A stretch of DNA of 46,187 nucleotides from Steroidobacteraceae bacterium. Its GTDB lineage: Bacteria; Pseudomonadota; Gammaproteobacteria; Steroidobacterales; Steroidobacteraceae. The notes beneath the pieces were generated by a model. The model had not been told where the DNA came from and ran no database searches. It saw only the letters and a program-made list of their open reading frames with translations. Both the position numbers and the translations under genes were made by a program. The stretch lies in NCBI GenBank assembly GCA_029266835.1, contig JAQSWD010000032.1:1-46187 (forward strand), given 5' to 3'. Position 1 is the first letter of the stretch. Each line of letters begins with the position of its first letter. Shown here one piece after another: positions 26,651-35,896 of the stretch.

Positions 26651-26724
26651 GTTTGCTTCTTCTTCAGCTCTCTAGTATCCGGGCGTTGCAGAGGTGCGAC
26701 CAGTCAGCGCAGACTGGGTTCCCT

Positions 26725-28047
26725 ATGTCGAACTTCACCTACAAGTCGCCATCTTTGGTGGCGCTCGCCGCGTTTCTGGTTTCACCCCTGCTGTTTACCA
26801 CCGTCACGGCCGCCGACATAGCCTCGGCCATCGAGCCCACATTGAAGTCGGTGGACGCAAAGGTAATCGATTGGCGTCGGGACTTTCACCAGAACCCGGA
26901 ACTTTCCAACCGCGAAACCCGCACTTCGAAGATCGTGGCCGAGCATCTCAAGAAACTCGGCCTCGAAGTCGAAACCGGCATCGCCAAGACCGGCGTGGTG
27001 GCCCTGCTGCGCACCGGCAAGCCGGGGCCCACCATCGCGTTGCGCGCCGACATGGACGCGCTGCCCGTGACCGAACGGGCGGACGTGCCGTTCCGCTCCA
27101 CCGCCAAGGCTAACTATCGTGGCGAGGAAGTGGGCGTCATGCACGCCTGCGGCCACGATTCGCACACCGCCGTGCTCATGGGCGTGGCCGAGGTGCTGGT
27201 GAAGCGCAAGGCGGATCTGCGCGGCAATGTGTTGTTCGTATTCCAGCCGGCCGAGGAAGGCGCGCCTCCGGGAGAAGTGGGCGGCGCCAACGAGATGGTG
27301 AAAGCCGGCATCCTCGACAAGTACAAGCCTGAGGTGATGTTCGGCTGGCACGCCTGGTCGAGCCTCCGTACGGGCGAAATCGGCTACCGCTCGGGGCCCT
27401 TTTTCGCGGACTCGAATGCCTGGCGCATGGTGGTCACGGGCCGGCAGGCCCATGGTTCGGCGCCGTGGAAAGGCGTCGACCCCATCGTGGTGGCCGCGCA
27501 GATCATCACCAACGTGCAGACGGTGATCAGCCGCCAGGTGGACCTCACCGACATCCCGGCCGTGTTCTCCGTGGGCATCATCAAGGGCGGCGTGCGCAAC
27601 AACATCATCCCCGACAGCGTCGAGCTCATCGGCACCATGCGCACGTTCTCAGCCGCCCAGAAGGCCCAGGTCGCCGCAGCCGTCACTCGCATGGCGCAGA
27701 ACACTGCCGAAGCCAGCGGCGCGACCGCGGAATTCAAGCTGGAGGCCTACAGCAACCCGGTCACGGTCAACAACGAAGCCTTGACCGAGAAGATGCTGCC
27801 CAGCCTGCGGCGCGTCGCCGGCGACGACAAGGTGAAGCGTATCCCGCTGGTCACCGGCTCGGAGGATTTCGCCTACTTCGCAAACAAGATCCCGGGTTTC
27901 TACTTCGTGGTGGGCGTGACGCCGGCCGACCAGGACCCGGTGACGGCGCCGGTGAACCACTCGCCGCTGTTCTATCTGGACGAAGCGGCGATCCCGCTGG
28001 CAACGCGGGCCATGACCGCCGCCGCGGTGGACTATCTACTGAACTGA
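26725..28047 (+). CDS. Exported M20-family amidohydrolase/peptidase
   Basis: A 440-aa zinc/manganese amidohydrolase of the IAA-amino acid hydrolase/hippuricase (M20D) type. It has a signal peptide ([18 protein letters not shown]), then [26 protein letters not shown], the Cys/His ligand motif [22 protein letters not shown] with the catalytic glutamates, GWHAW, and the dimerisation domain with [17 protein letters not shown] 26725 starts the signal peptide; the longer frame reaches back into the divergent glycosyltransferase start. The natural substrate, probably an N-acyl or peptide amide in the periplasm, is unknown. Confidence 0.9.
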   Translation: MSNFTYKSPSLVALAAFLVSPLLFTTVTAADIASAIEPTLKSVDAKVIDWRRDFHQNPELSNRETRTSKIVAEHLKKLGLEVETGIAKTGVVALLRTGKPGPTIALRADMDALPVTERADVPFRSTAKANYRGEEVGVMHACGHDSHTAVLMGVAEVLVKRKADLRGNVLFVFQPAEEGAPPGEVGGANEMVKAGILDKYKPEVMFGWHAWSSLRTGEIGYRSGPFFADSNAWRMVVTGRQAHGSAPWKGVDPIVVAAQIITNVQTVISRQVDLTDIPAVFSVGIIKGGVRNNIIPDSVELIGTMRTFSAAQKAQVAAAVTRMAQNTAEASGATAEFKLEAYSNPVTVNNEALTEKMLPSLRRVAGDDKVKRIPLVTGSEDFAYFANKIPGFYFVVGVTPADQDPVTAPVNHSPLFYLDEAAIPLATRAMTAAAVDYLLN

Positions 28048-28059
28048 GGGCGGCCCGCC

Positions 28060-30204
28060 TCAGGCGAGATTCTTGCTGATGGGCAGCTTGCGGATACGCT
28101 GGCCCGTCGCCGCATGGATCGCATTGGCCACCGCCGGCGCGATCGGCGGCGTTCCAGGTTCTCCCGCGCCGCCCATGCGTTCACCGCTGTTGATGATGGT
28201 CACGTGAATCTCCGGCGCCTCGTTGAGGCGCAGGATCTGGTAATCGTGGAAATTGCTCTGGTCCACCTTGCCTTCGGTGAACGTGATTTCGCCATACAAC
28301 GCGGCCGTGAGGCCGTAGTTGATCGCGCTTTCCATCTGCGCCTTCACGCCCTCGGGATGCACGGCGAAGCCGCAGTCGATGGCGCACCAGACCTTGTGAA
28401 CACGTACGTCACCGCCTTCAACGGACACTTCCGCGACTTCCGCGACGATGCTGCCGAAGGATTCGTGCACGGCCACGCCGCGGCCGCGCCCTGCCGGTAG
28501 CGATGCGCCCCAGCCGCTGGCCGAGGCCACGGCTTCGAGCACCGCGAGGTGCCGCGGTTTGCCCGCTAACAACTTGCGGCGCAGATCCACCGGGTCCTGG
28601 CCACCCAGCGCGGCCAGCTCATCCAGCGCGCAATTCACCGTGAAGCCGGTATGCGAGTGGCCGACGGAACGCCACCACAACACGGGCACCGGCCCCTGCG
28701 CGTCATGCGCGTCCACGAACAGGTTCGGGATGTCGTAGATCATGTCCGACGCACCTTCGGTGCTGGATTGATCGAAGGCCTGGCCCTTGGGGATGAAGGC
28801 ATCGGTCCAGCCGCCGCGCAGCACGCCCTGGCTGACGATGGTCTGCTGCCAGGACACCGGCATGCCGTCGGACCCCACGCCGCCGCGCACGCGCGACATC
28901 ACGAACGGGCGGTAGTGCATGCCGCGTACGTCGTCTTCGCGGGTCCACGTGACCAGCACGGGTTTTCCCACGGCGCGGGAAGCCTGCGCGGCGTCGACCG
29001 CGACCTCGGAGAAACGCTGCGCGCGCCGGCCGAATCCGCCGCCCAGGAACTGCGTGTGGACCGTGACCTTCGCTGGTTCGAGACCCAGCGCCTGCGCCAC
29101 GGCGTCGCGGTCGGGCCCTTGCATCTGCGTGCCCAGGTACAGATCGCAGCTGTCCGCGCGCGCGTCGGCGAGGCAATTCAGCGGCTCCATGGGCGAGTGC
29201 GCGAGATAGGGCAACTCGTATTCCACGTCGAAGGTCTTCGCCGCGCGGCGCAGCGCGCCCTTCGCATCGCCCTTCTGGCCGGCCACGGCGCCCGGCGTCG
29301 AGCACAGGCGCCGGTACTCGCGGCGCTGCGCCTCGGTGGAGAACTGTTTGTTGGGGCCTTCGTCCCATTCGATGGCCAGCGCCTCGCGGCCGCGTTTCGC
29401 GGCGAAGGTATTGGCGCCGTACACGGCGACCCCGCCGGGAATCTCCTTCACGTCGACCACGCCGGGCACGGCGCGAGCCGCGGAGTCGTCCAACTTCACC
29501 ATCTTCGCGCCGACGACCGCGGGCCGCGCGATCACGGCGAACAACATGCCGGGCAGGCGCGAATCGATGCCGAACTTCGCGCTGCCGTCCACTTTCATCG
29601 GCGAGTCGAGCCGCTTCTGCGGCTTGCCCAGGTACCGGAATGTGGCCGGGTCCTTGAGATCCACCTTCTCGGGCACCGGAAGCTTCGAGGCCGCATCGGC
29701 CAACCGCCCGTAGCTCAGCGACTTCCCGCCATTGAACACCTTGCCGTCCTCGGTGCGCAGATCGGTCACGCTCACATTCCAGTGCTGCGCGGCGGCGGCT
29801 AACAACATGGCGCGCGCCTTCGCGCCCGCCTCGCGCAATTGCGGATACGTGGTGCTGGTGCTCATGCTGCCGCCGGTGAACTGCAGCGGACCCCAGGGCA
29901 CGTTGAACGCGGGGTCCGCGCCCGCCATCTCCACTTTCACGCGATTCGGGTCCACGTCCAGTTCCTCGGCCGCGACCATGGCCATGCCGGTGTAGATGCC
30001 CTGGCCCATCTCCGCCTTGCCGATGATCACGGTGACGGTGTCGTCGGGCGCCACGCGCAGGAAGGCATGTGGCTGCAGCGTCGCGCCCGAGGCCGGAATC
30101 CCGCCGAACTTGTTTTCGGCGAAGCGGATGCCGAGGTACAGGCCGCCTCCGGCAATGGCGCTGGCGATGAGGAAGGTGCGGCGTGTGGAAGTGGGGTTGT
30201 TCAA
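28060..30204 (-). CDS. Tat-exported molybdopterin-dependent oxidoreductase large subunit (IorB type)
   Basis: A 714-aa xanthine-oxidase-family large subunit similar to isoquinoline 1-oxidoreductase beta chain. The start is TTG 30204 with GGGAG about 6 nt upstream. The N-terminus [16 protein letters not shown] is a twin-arginine signal. Cofactor-binding segments include [37 protein letters not shown] and the catalytic-Glu motif [14 protein letters not shown] near the C-terminus. Aldehydes or N-heterocycles are likely substrates. The FeS small subunit (IorA) that normally precedes it is absent: the neighbours are a divergent nuclease and a convergent M20 gene. Confidence 0.88.
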   Translation of the reverse strand: MNNPTSTRRTFLIASAIAGGGLYLGIRFAENKFGGIPASGATLQPHAFLRVAPDDTVTVIIGKAEMGQGIYTGMAMVAAEELDVDPNRVKVEMAGADPAFNVPWGPLQFTGGSMSTSTTYPQLREAGAKARAMLLAAAAQHWNVSVTDLRTEDGKVFNGGKSLSYGRLADAASKLPVPEKVDLKDPATFRYLGKPQKRLDSPMKVDGSAKFGIDSRLPGMLFAVIARPAVVGAKMVKLDDSAARAVPGVVDVKEIPGGVAVYGANTFAAKRGREALAIEWDEGPNKQFSTEAQRREYRRLCSTPGAVAGQKGDAKGALRRAAKTFDVEYELPYLAHSPMEPLNCLADARADSCDLYLGTQMQGPDRDAVAQALGLEPAKVTVHTQFLGGGFGRRAQRFSEVAVDAAQASRAVGKPVLVTWTREDDVRGMHYRPFVMSRVRGGVGSDGMPVSWQQTIVSQGVLRGGWTDAFIPKGQAFDQSSTEGASDMIYDIPNLFVDAHDAQGPVPVLWWRSVGHSHTGFTVNCALDELAALGGQDPVDLRRKLLAGKPRHLAVLEAVASASGWGASLPAGRGRGVAVHESFGSIVAEVAEVSVEGGDVRVHKVWCAIDCGFAVHPEGVKAQMESAINYGLTAALYGEITFTEGKVDQSNFHDYQILRLNEAPEIHVTIINSGERMGGAGEPGTPPIAPAVANAIHAATGQRIRKLPISKNLA

Positions 30205-30246
30205 GGCGCGCTCCCGGTTTTGCGCCGATGTTAATGTACCGGCCGC

Positions 30247-31653
30247 ATGCAGTTGGAATTCTTTGGAGCAGCGGGCGAGGTCACGGGTTCCTGCCACATC
30301 CTGCGCGTGGCGGGCCGGCAGCTGCTGCTGGACTGCGGCCTGGTGCAGGGCGGGCGCGACGCGGCCGAACGCAACCGGCAGCCGTTTCCATTCGAGGCAT
30401 CCAGCATCGACGCCGTCGTGCTGAGTCATGCGCACGTGGATCATTGCGGGCGCCTGCCGCTGCTGGTGAAGCGCGGCTTCCGCGGGCCTATCTACACCAA
30501 CGCGGCCTGCGCCGACCTGGTACCCATCCTGCTGCGTGACTCGGCGTATCTCCTGCTGAAGGAAACGGAGCGCGCCAATCGCGACCAGCCATCCGAAAAC
30601 CACGTCCAGCCGTTGTTCGACCTCGAGGACGTGGCACGGACGCTGCGGCTCGTCCAGCGCATGGCCTACGACAGGCCCACTGAGGTGCTCCCCGGCGTCA
30701 CCGTGCGTGTGCGCGATGCCGGGCACATCCTGGGTTCGTCCAGCGTCGAACTCTCGCTCGAGGACAACGGCGTGCGCCGCACGCTGGTGTTCTCGGGCGA
30801 TCTCGGCCAGTACGACACGCCCATACTCAAGGATCCGCACCGCTTCGAGTCCGCGGACCTGGTGCTCATGGAGAGTACCTACGGCAACCGCCGGCACCGC
30901 GGGCGCGAAGACACCGAGCGCGAGCTCGGCGGCATCATCGATCAGGCCGCGCGCGACGGCGGCAACATCCTGATCCCGGCATTCGCGATCGGCCGCAGTC
31001 AGGAACTGCTCTATCTACTGGCGAAGCACTACGGCGCCTGGCGCGTGGACCGCTGGAAGATATTCCTCGACAGCCCCATGGCCATCGCCGCCAGCCACGT
31101 ATACTGGAAACACCCCGACCGCTACGACGAGGAAACCTCGCGGCTGCGCACGGGGTTTCGCGGCATGCCGCCGTTGCCCAACCTGGTGCTCAGCGAGTCC
31201 GCCGAAGAATCACGCGCCATCAACAACCTGCGTGGCGGCGCCATCGTCATCGCCGGCAGCGGGATGGCCAATGGTGGACGCATCCTGCATCACCTCAGGC
31301 ACAACCTGGAACGGCCCGAATGCCACGTGATCATCGTGGGGTTCCAGGCACCCGGTACGCTGGGCAGGCGGCTGGTGGATCGCGAACCGGAAGTGTTCAT
31401 CCACGGAAGACGCGTCCGGTGTGCGTCTCAGATACACACATTGGGCGGACTTTCGGCGCATGGCGACCAGGCGGATCTATTGCGTTGGTATGACAGCTTC
31501 CGGCCACGGCCACCGGTGTACCTCGTGCACGGCGAAGTCGCCGTCGCCGAGGCATTGGCCGACAAGCTGCGCGCACTCGGTGCGCAGGCGGATGTCAGCC
31601 GGCCCGGTCTTGTGGTCGACCTGGCGAAAATGCCATCGACTGCGCGGCACTAA
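30247..31653 (+). CDS. MBL-fold beta-CASP ribonuclease/exonuclease
   Basis: A 468-aa metallo-beta-lactamase RNA-processing nuclease. Motif 2 is SHAHVDHCGRLP, motif 3 and 4 regions follow in VRDAGHILGSSSVEL and FSGDLGQYDTPIL, the beta-CASP insert has LIPAFAIGRSQELLYLL and GSGMANGGRILHHL, and motif C is the His in GLSAHGDQADLLRW. Such proteins resemble CPSF73 and are endo- or exonucleases acting on RNA. The start MQLEFFGAAGEVTGSC is typical of the family. A TAATGT hexamer (30232-30237) lies 9 nt upstream with no ribosome site. Confidence 0.92.
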   Translation: MQLEFFGAAGEVTGSCHILRVAGRQLLLDCGLVQGGRDAAERNRQPFPFEASSIDAVVLSHAHVDHCGRLPLLVKRGFRGPIYTNAACADLVPILLRDSAYLLLKETERANRDQPSENHVQPLFDLEDVARTLRLVQRMAYDRPTEVLPGVTVRVRDAGHILGSSSVELSLEDNGVRRTLVFSGDLGQYDTPILKDPHRFESADLVLMESTYGNRRHRGREDTERELGGIIDQAARDGGNILIPAFAIGRSQELLYLLAKHYGAWRVDRWKIFLDSPMAIAASHVYWKHPDRYDEETSRLRTGFRGMPPLPNLVLSESAEESRAINNLRGGAIVIAGSGMANGGRILHHLRHNLERPECHVIIVGFQAPGTLGRRLVDREPEVFIHGRRVRCASQIHTLGGLSAHGDQADLLRWYDSFRPRPPVYLVHGEVAVAEALADKLRALGAQADVSRPGLVVDLAKMPSTARH

Positions 31654-31657
31654 CGCC

Positions 31658-31663
31658 TAGAAT
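31658..31663 (+). promoter_or_regulatory. -10-like box before the nucleotide carrier gene
   Basis: TAGAAT ending 7 nt before ATG 31671 and only 4 bp after the nuclease stop; no Shine-Dalgarno sequence. It suggests an independent leaderless transcript. Confidence 0.4.
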
Positions 31664-31670
31664 CGAAACG

Positions 31671-32942
31671 ATGCCTCAGAAAAAACCCTGGTTCCCCGTG
31701 AATGGCGCCGAAGCCGCCATCGTCATCACCGGCTTCTTCCTGCTGTTCTGCGTGCTGGGAGGCTACTTCGCGGTACGGCCCGTGCGCGAGACCATCGGCA
31801 CCATCCTCGGCCGCGAGGCGACGCAGAACCTCTGGGTGTTCACCGCGATCTTCGCGCTGATGATCGTGCCCTTCTATGGCTGGCTGGTGGGGCGTGTGCG
31901 CCGCTCGGTGCTGTTGCCCACCATCTACGGCTTCATGTCACTGGCCTTCGTGGGTACCGCTCAGGTGTTCCAGGGTGAAGCGCCGGACCCGATGGTGGCG
32001 CGCGCCTTCTACGTCGCCATCAGCGTGGTCAACCTGCTGCTGGTGTCGGTGTTCTGGAGCTTCATCCTCGAGATCCTGTCGAGCGAGCAGGCCAAGCGCC
32101 TGGTGGGATTCATCGCCGCTGGCGGCACGCTGGGCGCGCTGATCGGCCCCGGCGCCACGGCGCTGTTCGTCAAGAGCATCGGTAACGATGGCGTGCTGTA
32201 CGTCGGCGCCGGCATGTATGCGATCGCGGTGGTGCTGCAGCGGGTTCTGCTCGTGCAGTGGAAACGCGTCGCGCCGGATGCGAACACGCAGGCCATCACG
32301 CTCAGCGAACGCGACCAGGCGCTGGGCGGCAATCCCTTCGCCGGCTTCATGCTGGTCCTGCGCAACAAGTACATCCTGGGAATCGCGCTGTTCATCGCCG
32401 GCATTTCCGCCATCAATACCTTCCTGTACTTCGAGCAGCTCGAAATGGTGCAGGACAAGTTCGAGGAGCTTGCCGCGCGCACGCAGGTGTTCGCCAGCCT
32501 CGACACCATCGTGCAGACGCTGGTCATCATCACGCAGCTTTCGCTCACCGGTTACATCGCCACGCGGCTGGGAGTGATTGCGCTGATGGTCACCATCCCC
32601 GTCGTCATGGTGTTCGGCCTTACGGTGTTCGCCGCCTTCGGCACCTTCAGCGTGCTGGCCGCGGCCATGGTGCTGAGGCGCTGGGGCGAGTACGCCTTCA
32701 TCCGACCGGGCCGCGAGATGCTCTTCAGCAAGGTCGACAAGGAGAGCAAGTACAAGGCCAAGAACGTCTGCGACGTGGCCGTGTACCGCGTCGCCGACGC
32801 GGTGTTCGCCCAGGTCAAGAAGCTCTTCGATGCCTTCGGCATGGGCGGTCCCGCGCAGGCGATGACCGCCGCGGCCGTGGCGGCGCTCTGGGCCTTCAAT
32901 GGCTGGTGGCTGGGCAGGCGCTTCGAGAAGGAAAAGGGCTGA
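31671..32942 (+). CDS. ATP/ADP-translocase-type (NTT/AAA family) transporter
   Basis: A 423-aa inner-membrane protein with about 11-12 hydrophobic segments. Features recalling nucleotide-transporter-family carriers are the N-terminal FAVRPVRETIGTILG loop, FWSFILEILSSEQAKRLVGFIAAGGTLGALIGP and the C-terminal RRWGEYAFIRPGREMLFSKVDKESKYKAKNVCDVAVYRVADA. In intracellular bacteria this family imports host ATP, but shorter members in free-living bacteria have unknown substrates and are often labelled MFS transporters. A perfect hairpin follows the stop. Confidence 0.8.
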   Translation: MPQKKPWFPVNGAEAAIVITGFFLLFCVLGGYFAVRPVRETIGTILGREATQNLWVFTAIFALMIVPFYGWLVGRVRRSVLLPTIYGFMSLAFVGTAQVFQGEAPDPMVARAFYVAISVVNLLLVSVFWSFILEILSSEQAKRLVGFIAAGGTLGALIGPGATALFVKSIGNDGVLYVGAGMYAIAVVLQRVLLVQWKRVAPDANTQAITLSERDQALGGNPFAGFMLVLRNKYILGIALFIAGISAINTFLYFEQLEMVQDKFEELAARTQVFASLDTIVQTLVIITQLSLTGYIATRLGVIALMVTIPVVMVFGLTVFAAFGTFSVLAAAMVLRRWGEYAFIRPGREMLFSKVDKESKYKAKNVCDVAVYRVADAVFAQVKKLFDAFGMGGPAQAMTAAAVAALWAFNGWWLGRRFEKEKG

Positions 32943-32948
32943 ATTTCC

Positions 32949-32978
32949 GCGGTGCGGGTCGGAGCCGACCCGCACCGC
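32949..32978 (+). terminator. Perfect 14-bp hairpin after the nucleotide carrier gene
   Basis: GCGGTGCGGGTCGG, two bases, then its exact complement, starting 6 bp after the stop. No U-tract follows. It most likely ends or stabilises the upstream mRNA. The remaining 64 bp before the KTSC gene show nothing else. Confidence 0.55.
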
Positions 32979-33042
32979 GCATCGGAGAAGTCGGAATCCA
33001 CGGCGCGCCGGAACTCGGCGCCGCGCGCCGCGTCGCTCGAAC

Positions 33043-33240
33043 ATGCCCTCGAGCGTCATCCGTCATTTCTGGTATGACCCGGCGCACCACAAGATGGACG
33101 TGGTGTTCACCAGCGGCACTCGTTACACGTATCACGACGTTCCGGAAGACACCTACCGCGCGATGAAACGCGCGTTCTCGAAGGGTCAGTACTTCAACGT
33201 GAACGTGCGCGACCGCTACCGCTTTTCGCGCGAGAACTGA
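33043..33240 (+). CDS. KTSC domain protein
   Basis: A 65-aa protein consisting only of a KTSC domain, named for the C-terminal domain of some lysyl-tRNA synthetases. Conserved features are IRHFWYDPAHHKMDVVFTSGTRYTYHDVPEDTY and the GQYFNVNVRDRYRF end. It may bind nucleic acid, though family function is unproven. The start at ATG 33043 follows from domain limits; the frame is open upstream. Its TGA overlaps the AlkB-like ATG by 1 bp, so the two are coupled. Confidence 0.8.
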   Translation: MPSSVIRHFWYDPAHHKMDVVFTSGTRYTYHDVPEDTYRAMKRAFSKGQYFNVNVRDRYRFSREN

Positions 33241-33821
33241 TGTCCAGGTCCGCGCGCACGGCCGGGCAGGCGAACCTGTTCGACGACACTCCCGGCGGAT
33301 TCGCCGCGCGTGCGGATTTCATTTCGGAAGCCGAAGAGCGGGCGCTCATCGCGCATTGCGAGGCGCTGCCATTCCAGCCATTCGCGTTCCACGGCTGGTT
33401 CGGCAAGCGCGAAACCGTATCCTTCGGATGGCGCTATGACTTCAACGACGCGCGCGTACACGCGGCACCGCCCATCCCTGAATTCCTGCTGCCATTGCGT
33501 GAGCGTGCCGCGGACTTCGCCGGCCTGGTGGCCGCGGATTTCGAACAGGCGCTGGTGATCCGTTACGACGCGGGGGCGGGCATCGGCTGGCATCGCGACC
33601 GGCCGGTGTTCGACCGAGTGGTGGGAATATCGCTGCTCGCGCCCTGCGTGCTGCGGTTCCGCCGCCGCGAGGGGCGCGCCTTCCGGCGCTTCGTGGTGGA
33701 CGCGCTGCCGCGATCCGCCTATCTGCTCAGCGACGAGATCCGCCACGAATGGGAGCACAGCATTGCACCGATGGAGACGCGGCGGTTTTCCATCACTTTC
33801 CGCAACCGCAGCCAGGCCTGA
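33240..33821 (+). CDS. AlkB-like 2-oxoglutarate/Fe(II) dioxygenase
   Basis: A 193-aa AlkB-family enzyme that oxidatively removes alkyl groups from DNA or RNA bases. The iron ligands are visible as HRD in IGWHRDRPVF and the distal H in RHEWEHSI, and the 2-oxoglutarate-binding Arg residues in METRRFSITFRNR. The N-terminal FGWRYDFNDARV strand matches the nucleotide-lid region. It overlaps the KTSC gene by 1 bp. It converges on the signalling cassette, whose last gene ends 24 bp away. Repair specificity cannot be told. Confidence 0.88.
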   Translation: MSRSARTAGQANLFDDTPGGFAARADFISEAEERALIAHCEALPFQPFAFHGWFGKRETVSFGWRYDFNDARVHAAPPIPEFLLPLRERAADFAGLVAADFEQALVIRYDAGAGIGWHRDRPVFDRVVGISLLAPCVLRFRRREGRAFRRFVVDALPRSAYLLSDEIRHEWEHSIAPMETRRFSITFRNRSQA

Positions 33822-33844
33822 CCGTGCGGCCGGGCGGTGCGGCT

Positions 33845-35893
33845 TCAGGCCACCGCGGCGTCGGAAGCCTTCTTCTCGTGCGGCAGCGTCACGCGGAAAC
33901 GCGTGTACTCGCCCGGCTTGGTGGCGATGCCCACGCGGCCACCGGCCTTGTTCACGAGATCGCGCACCAGGTCCATGCCGATGCCGCGCGCGGCGCCGCC
34001 ATCGACGGTGGTGAATCCGGCGCGAAAGATGAATGTGGCCAGCTTGCGCGGGTCGATCTTCGCCGCTTCATTGGCGCTCAGAACACCTTGTCTCACCGCT
34101 TCGGCGCGGATCTTGTCGTGATCGAGGCCACGTCCGTCATCCTGCACGCTGAGCTGGTAACCATCCGCGCCGGCGCGGATGAACTGCACAGCCACCGTGC
34201 CGATCTCGGGCTTGTCCTGTACCGCGCGGTCCGCGGGTGCTTCGACGCCGTGACGGATCGCGTTGTGGATGAGCTGACCCAGGATTTTTTCGACGGTTCG
34301 ACGGTAACCCTGCGGCACGTCCTCGAGGCCCACTACCACCAGCGACACTCGCTTGTTGTACATGTCGGCGAGGAACGCGGCCATTTCCTCGAGGCTCTCT
34401 TTCGAAAGATCGGAGAGGCGCGCGGCCTTCTGCGTGGCTGACAGCGGGCCGGCCAGCGAGCTCGAAATCGTCGTGGTTCCGGTGACCGCGTCGGACGGCG
34501 GCGGTAGTCTGGGCTGCCGGATGGTTGTGCCTGTGGCGGTGGCCGAGCGCTGTGTGGCTTCGATCGACGGCGCGGGCTGGCCGTGTTTCTCGCGCCATTC
34601 GCGCAGCCGCGTGACCACCTCGCCCTGGATGGCCAGGTGCGAGAGCAGGTCGTCGAGCTTCACAGCCAACGGCAGGAAATCGTTGCCTGACAGGGTTTGT
34701 TTGTCGCGCAGCAGGTTGAGCGCGGCTTCGAAACGCTCGGCGCGTTCATTCACCGAAGGCAATGGCAGCCGTTCGGCGCGCGCACGGATGGCGCGGATGA
34801 GCTCCAGGATCAACACCAGCTTCTCGCGGAAAGCCTGCGGCTCGCGCGCCGGCAGCTTGATGATGGCCCGCAACTGGCCGGCCTTCTCGCGCGCTTCGCC
34901 GAGGAACAGGTCAAGGCGCACGCCATCCACGGGATACAGCTCTTTCAGCACCTCGTTCAGCCGTGGGTCCGGCGGATCGATGATGGTCGAAGGATCGGGC
35001 GGCACCGCACCCTTGGCGACCGCGCTGGCGGCCACGTCCGGCGATGTGATGGTGGTGGCCATCTGCGCCGATTCCGCGGTGGAACTCAGTGTGGCGGCCG
35101 GCAATTCGACGCTGTCGTCCAGCAGGTGATCGTTGGAGGGCGAACCCATCAGCGCGGCGGGCAGCGCGGCGATCTTCTGCGTCTTGTCGGTCGCGGCAGG
35201 CTCGTCGGCCTTCGGTGCCTGCACCGCGGGGATGGACTCCACGGTCGGCACCGACGCGCCCGATGGGGCTGGCGATGCGGCTTCGTACTTCGCGGCGGCG
35301 GCGGCCAGGTCCAGCGCCGGGCGCGTGCCGGTTTCGCCGGCCAGTCGTTTCGCGAACGTCTCTTCGTTGAGCACCGGCACTTCGATGGTGTGCGGCACCA
35401 GCCTCGGCGCGGAGATGCGCTCGATCGAAACAATGATGTGATGGACGCGGCCATCCACCACCAGGCGCGAGAAGCGGATCGCCAGGTGGCGCGAACCGGA
35501 GTGCACGGTGGCCAGCGGATTCTGCGTGGCGTCCACCACCGCCGTGGGATCGGCCTTCCACAGGGTTTCCAGGTAGGCCACGGCGTCGCGGCGCACGCCG
35601 ACCGGCACCAGTTCGGCGATCACCTGGACGAAAGCGGTGCCGGCGCCACAGGTATGACCCAGAAGCTCCGGCGCGGCCGCTGAAGCCTCGCCCATGAGCT
35701 TGTGCTCGCGATCGAGAAACAACACGCCGGCCTGCGAGAGCTCGAGCATGGCGTAGGCCTGCGCGCGGGCCACCACCAGTTGTTCATCGCGGGAACGCAG
35801 GGTGCCGCGCTGCGTGATCGCGTAAAGCGTCACGCCGATCAGGCAGATGAGCGCCGCGCCGAGCGCGATGACCGGAAAATTCACGACGTCCAT
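33845..35893 (-). CDS. CheA-like ATPase sensor protein with TM and PAS-like domain, lacking an HPt histidine
   Basis: A 682-aa protein. One N-terminal membrane span (about 6-26), a PAS-like region (about 46-160, AYAMLELSQAGVLFLDREHKLMG), a long disordered Ala/Pro linker, a helical HPt-like region (about 325-420) and a C-terminal HATPase of CheA type: N543 in IHNAIRHGVEAPADRA, D585-DGRGLD and the GGAARGIGMDLVR G-box. The HPt-like helices (REKLVLILELIRAIRARAERL) have no histidine where one would accept phosphate; the first His is H419. Either it phosphorylates another protein or it is a regulated ATPase/pseudokinase. Start ATG 35893 lies 3 bp after the kinase stop. Confidence 0.75.
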   Translation of the reverse strand: MDVVNFPVIALGAALICLIGVTLYAITQRGTLRSRDEQLVVARAQAYAMLELSQAGVLFLDREHKLMGEASAAAPELLGHTCGAGTAFVQVIAELVPVGVRRDAVAYLETLWKADPTAVVDATQNPLATVHSGSRHLAIRFSRLVVDGRVHHIIVSIERISAPRLVPHTIEVPVLNEETFAKRLAGETGTRPALDLAAAAAKYEAASPAPSGASVPTVESIPAVQAPKADEPAATDKTQKIAALPAALMGSPSNDHLLDDSVELPAATLSSTAESAQMATTITSPDVAASAVAKGAVPPDPSTIIDPPDPRLNEVLKELYPVDGVRLDLFLGEAREKAGQLRAIIKLPAREPQAFREKLVLILELIRAIRARAERLPLPSVNERAERFEAALNLLRDKQTLSGNDFLPLAVKLDDLLSHLAIQGEVVTRLREWREKHGQPAPSIEATQRSATATGTTIRQPRLPPPSDAVTGTTTISSSLAGPLSATQKAARLSDLSKESLEEMAAFLADMYNKRVSLVVVGLEDVPQGYRRTVEKILGQLIHNAIRHGVEAPADRAVQDKPEIGTVAVQFIRAGADGYQLSVQDDGRGLDHDKIRAEAVRQGVLSANEAAKIDPRKLATFIFRAGFTTVDGGAARGIGMDLVRDLVNKAGGRVGIATKPGEYTRFRVTLPHEKKASDAAVA

Positions 35894-35896
35894 GGC

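Noticed and set aside
30205-30897. N-terminal extension of the oxidoreductase frame
   Set aside because: Lies antisense inside the MBL nuclease gene; the Tat signal begins right after TTG 30204.
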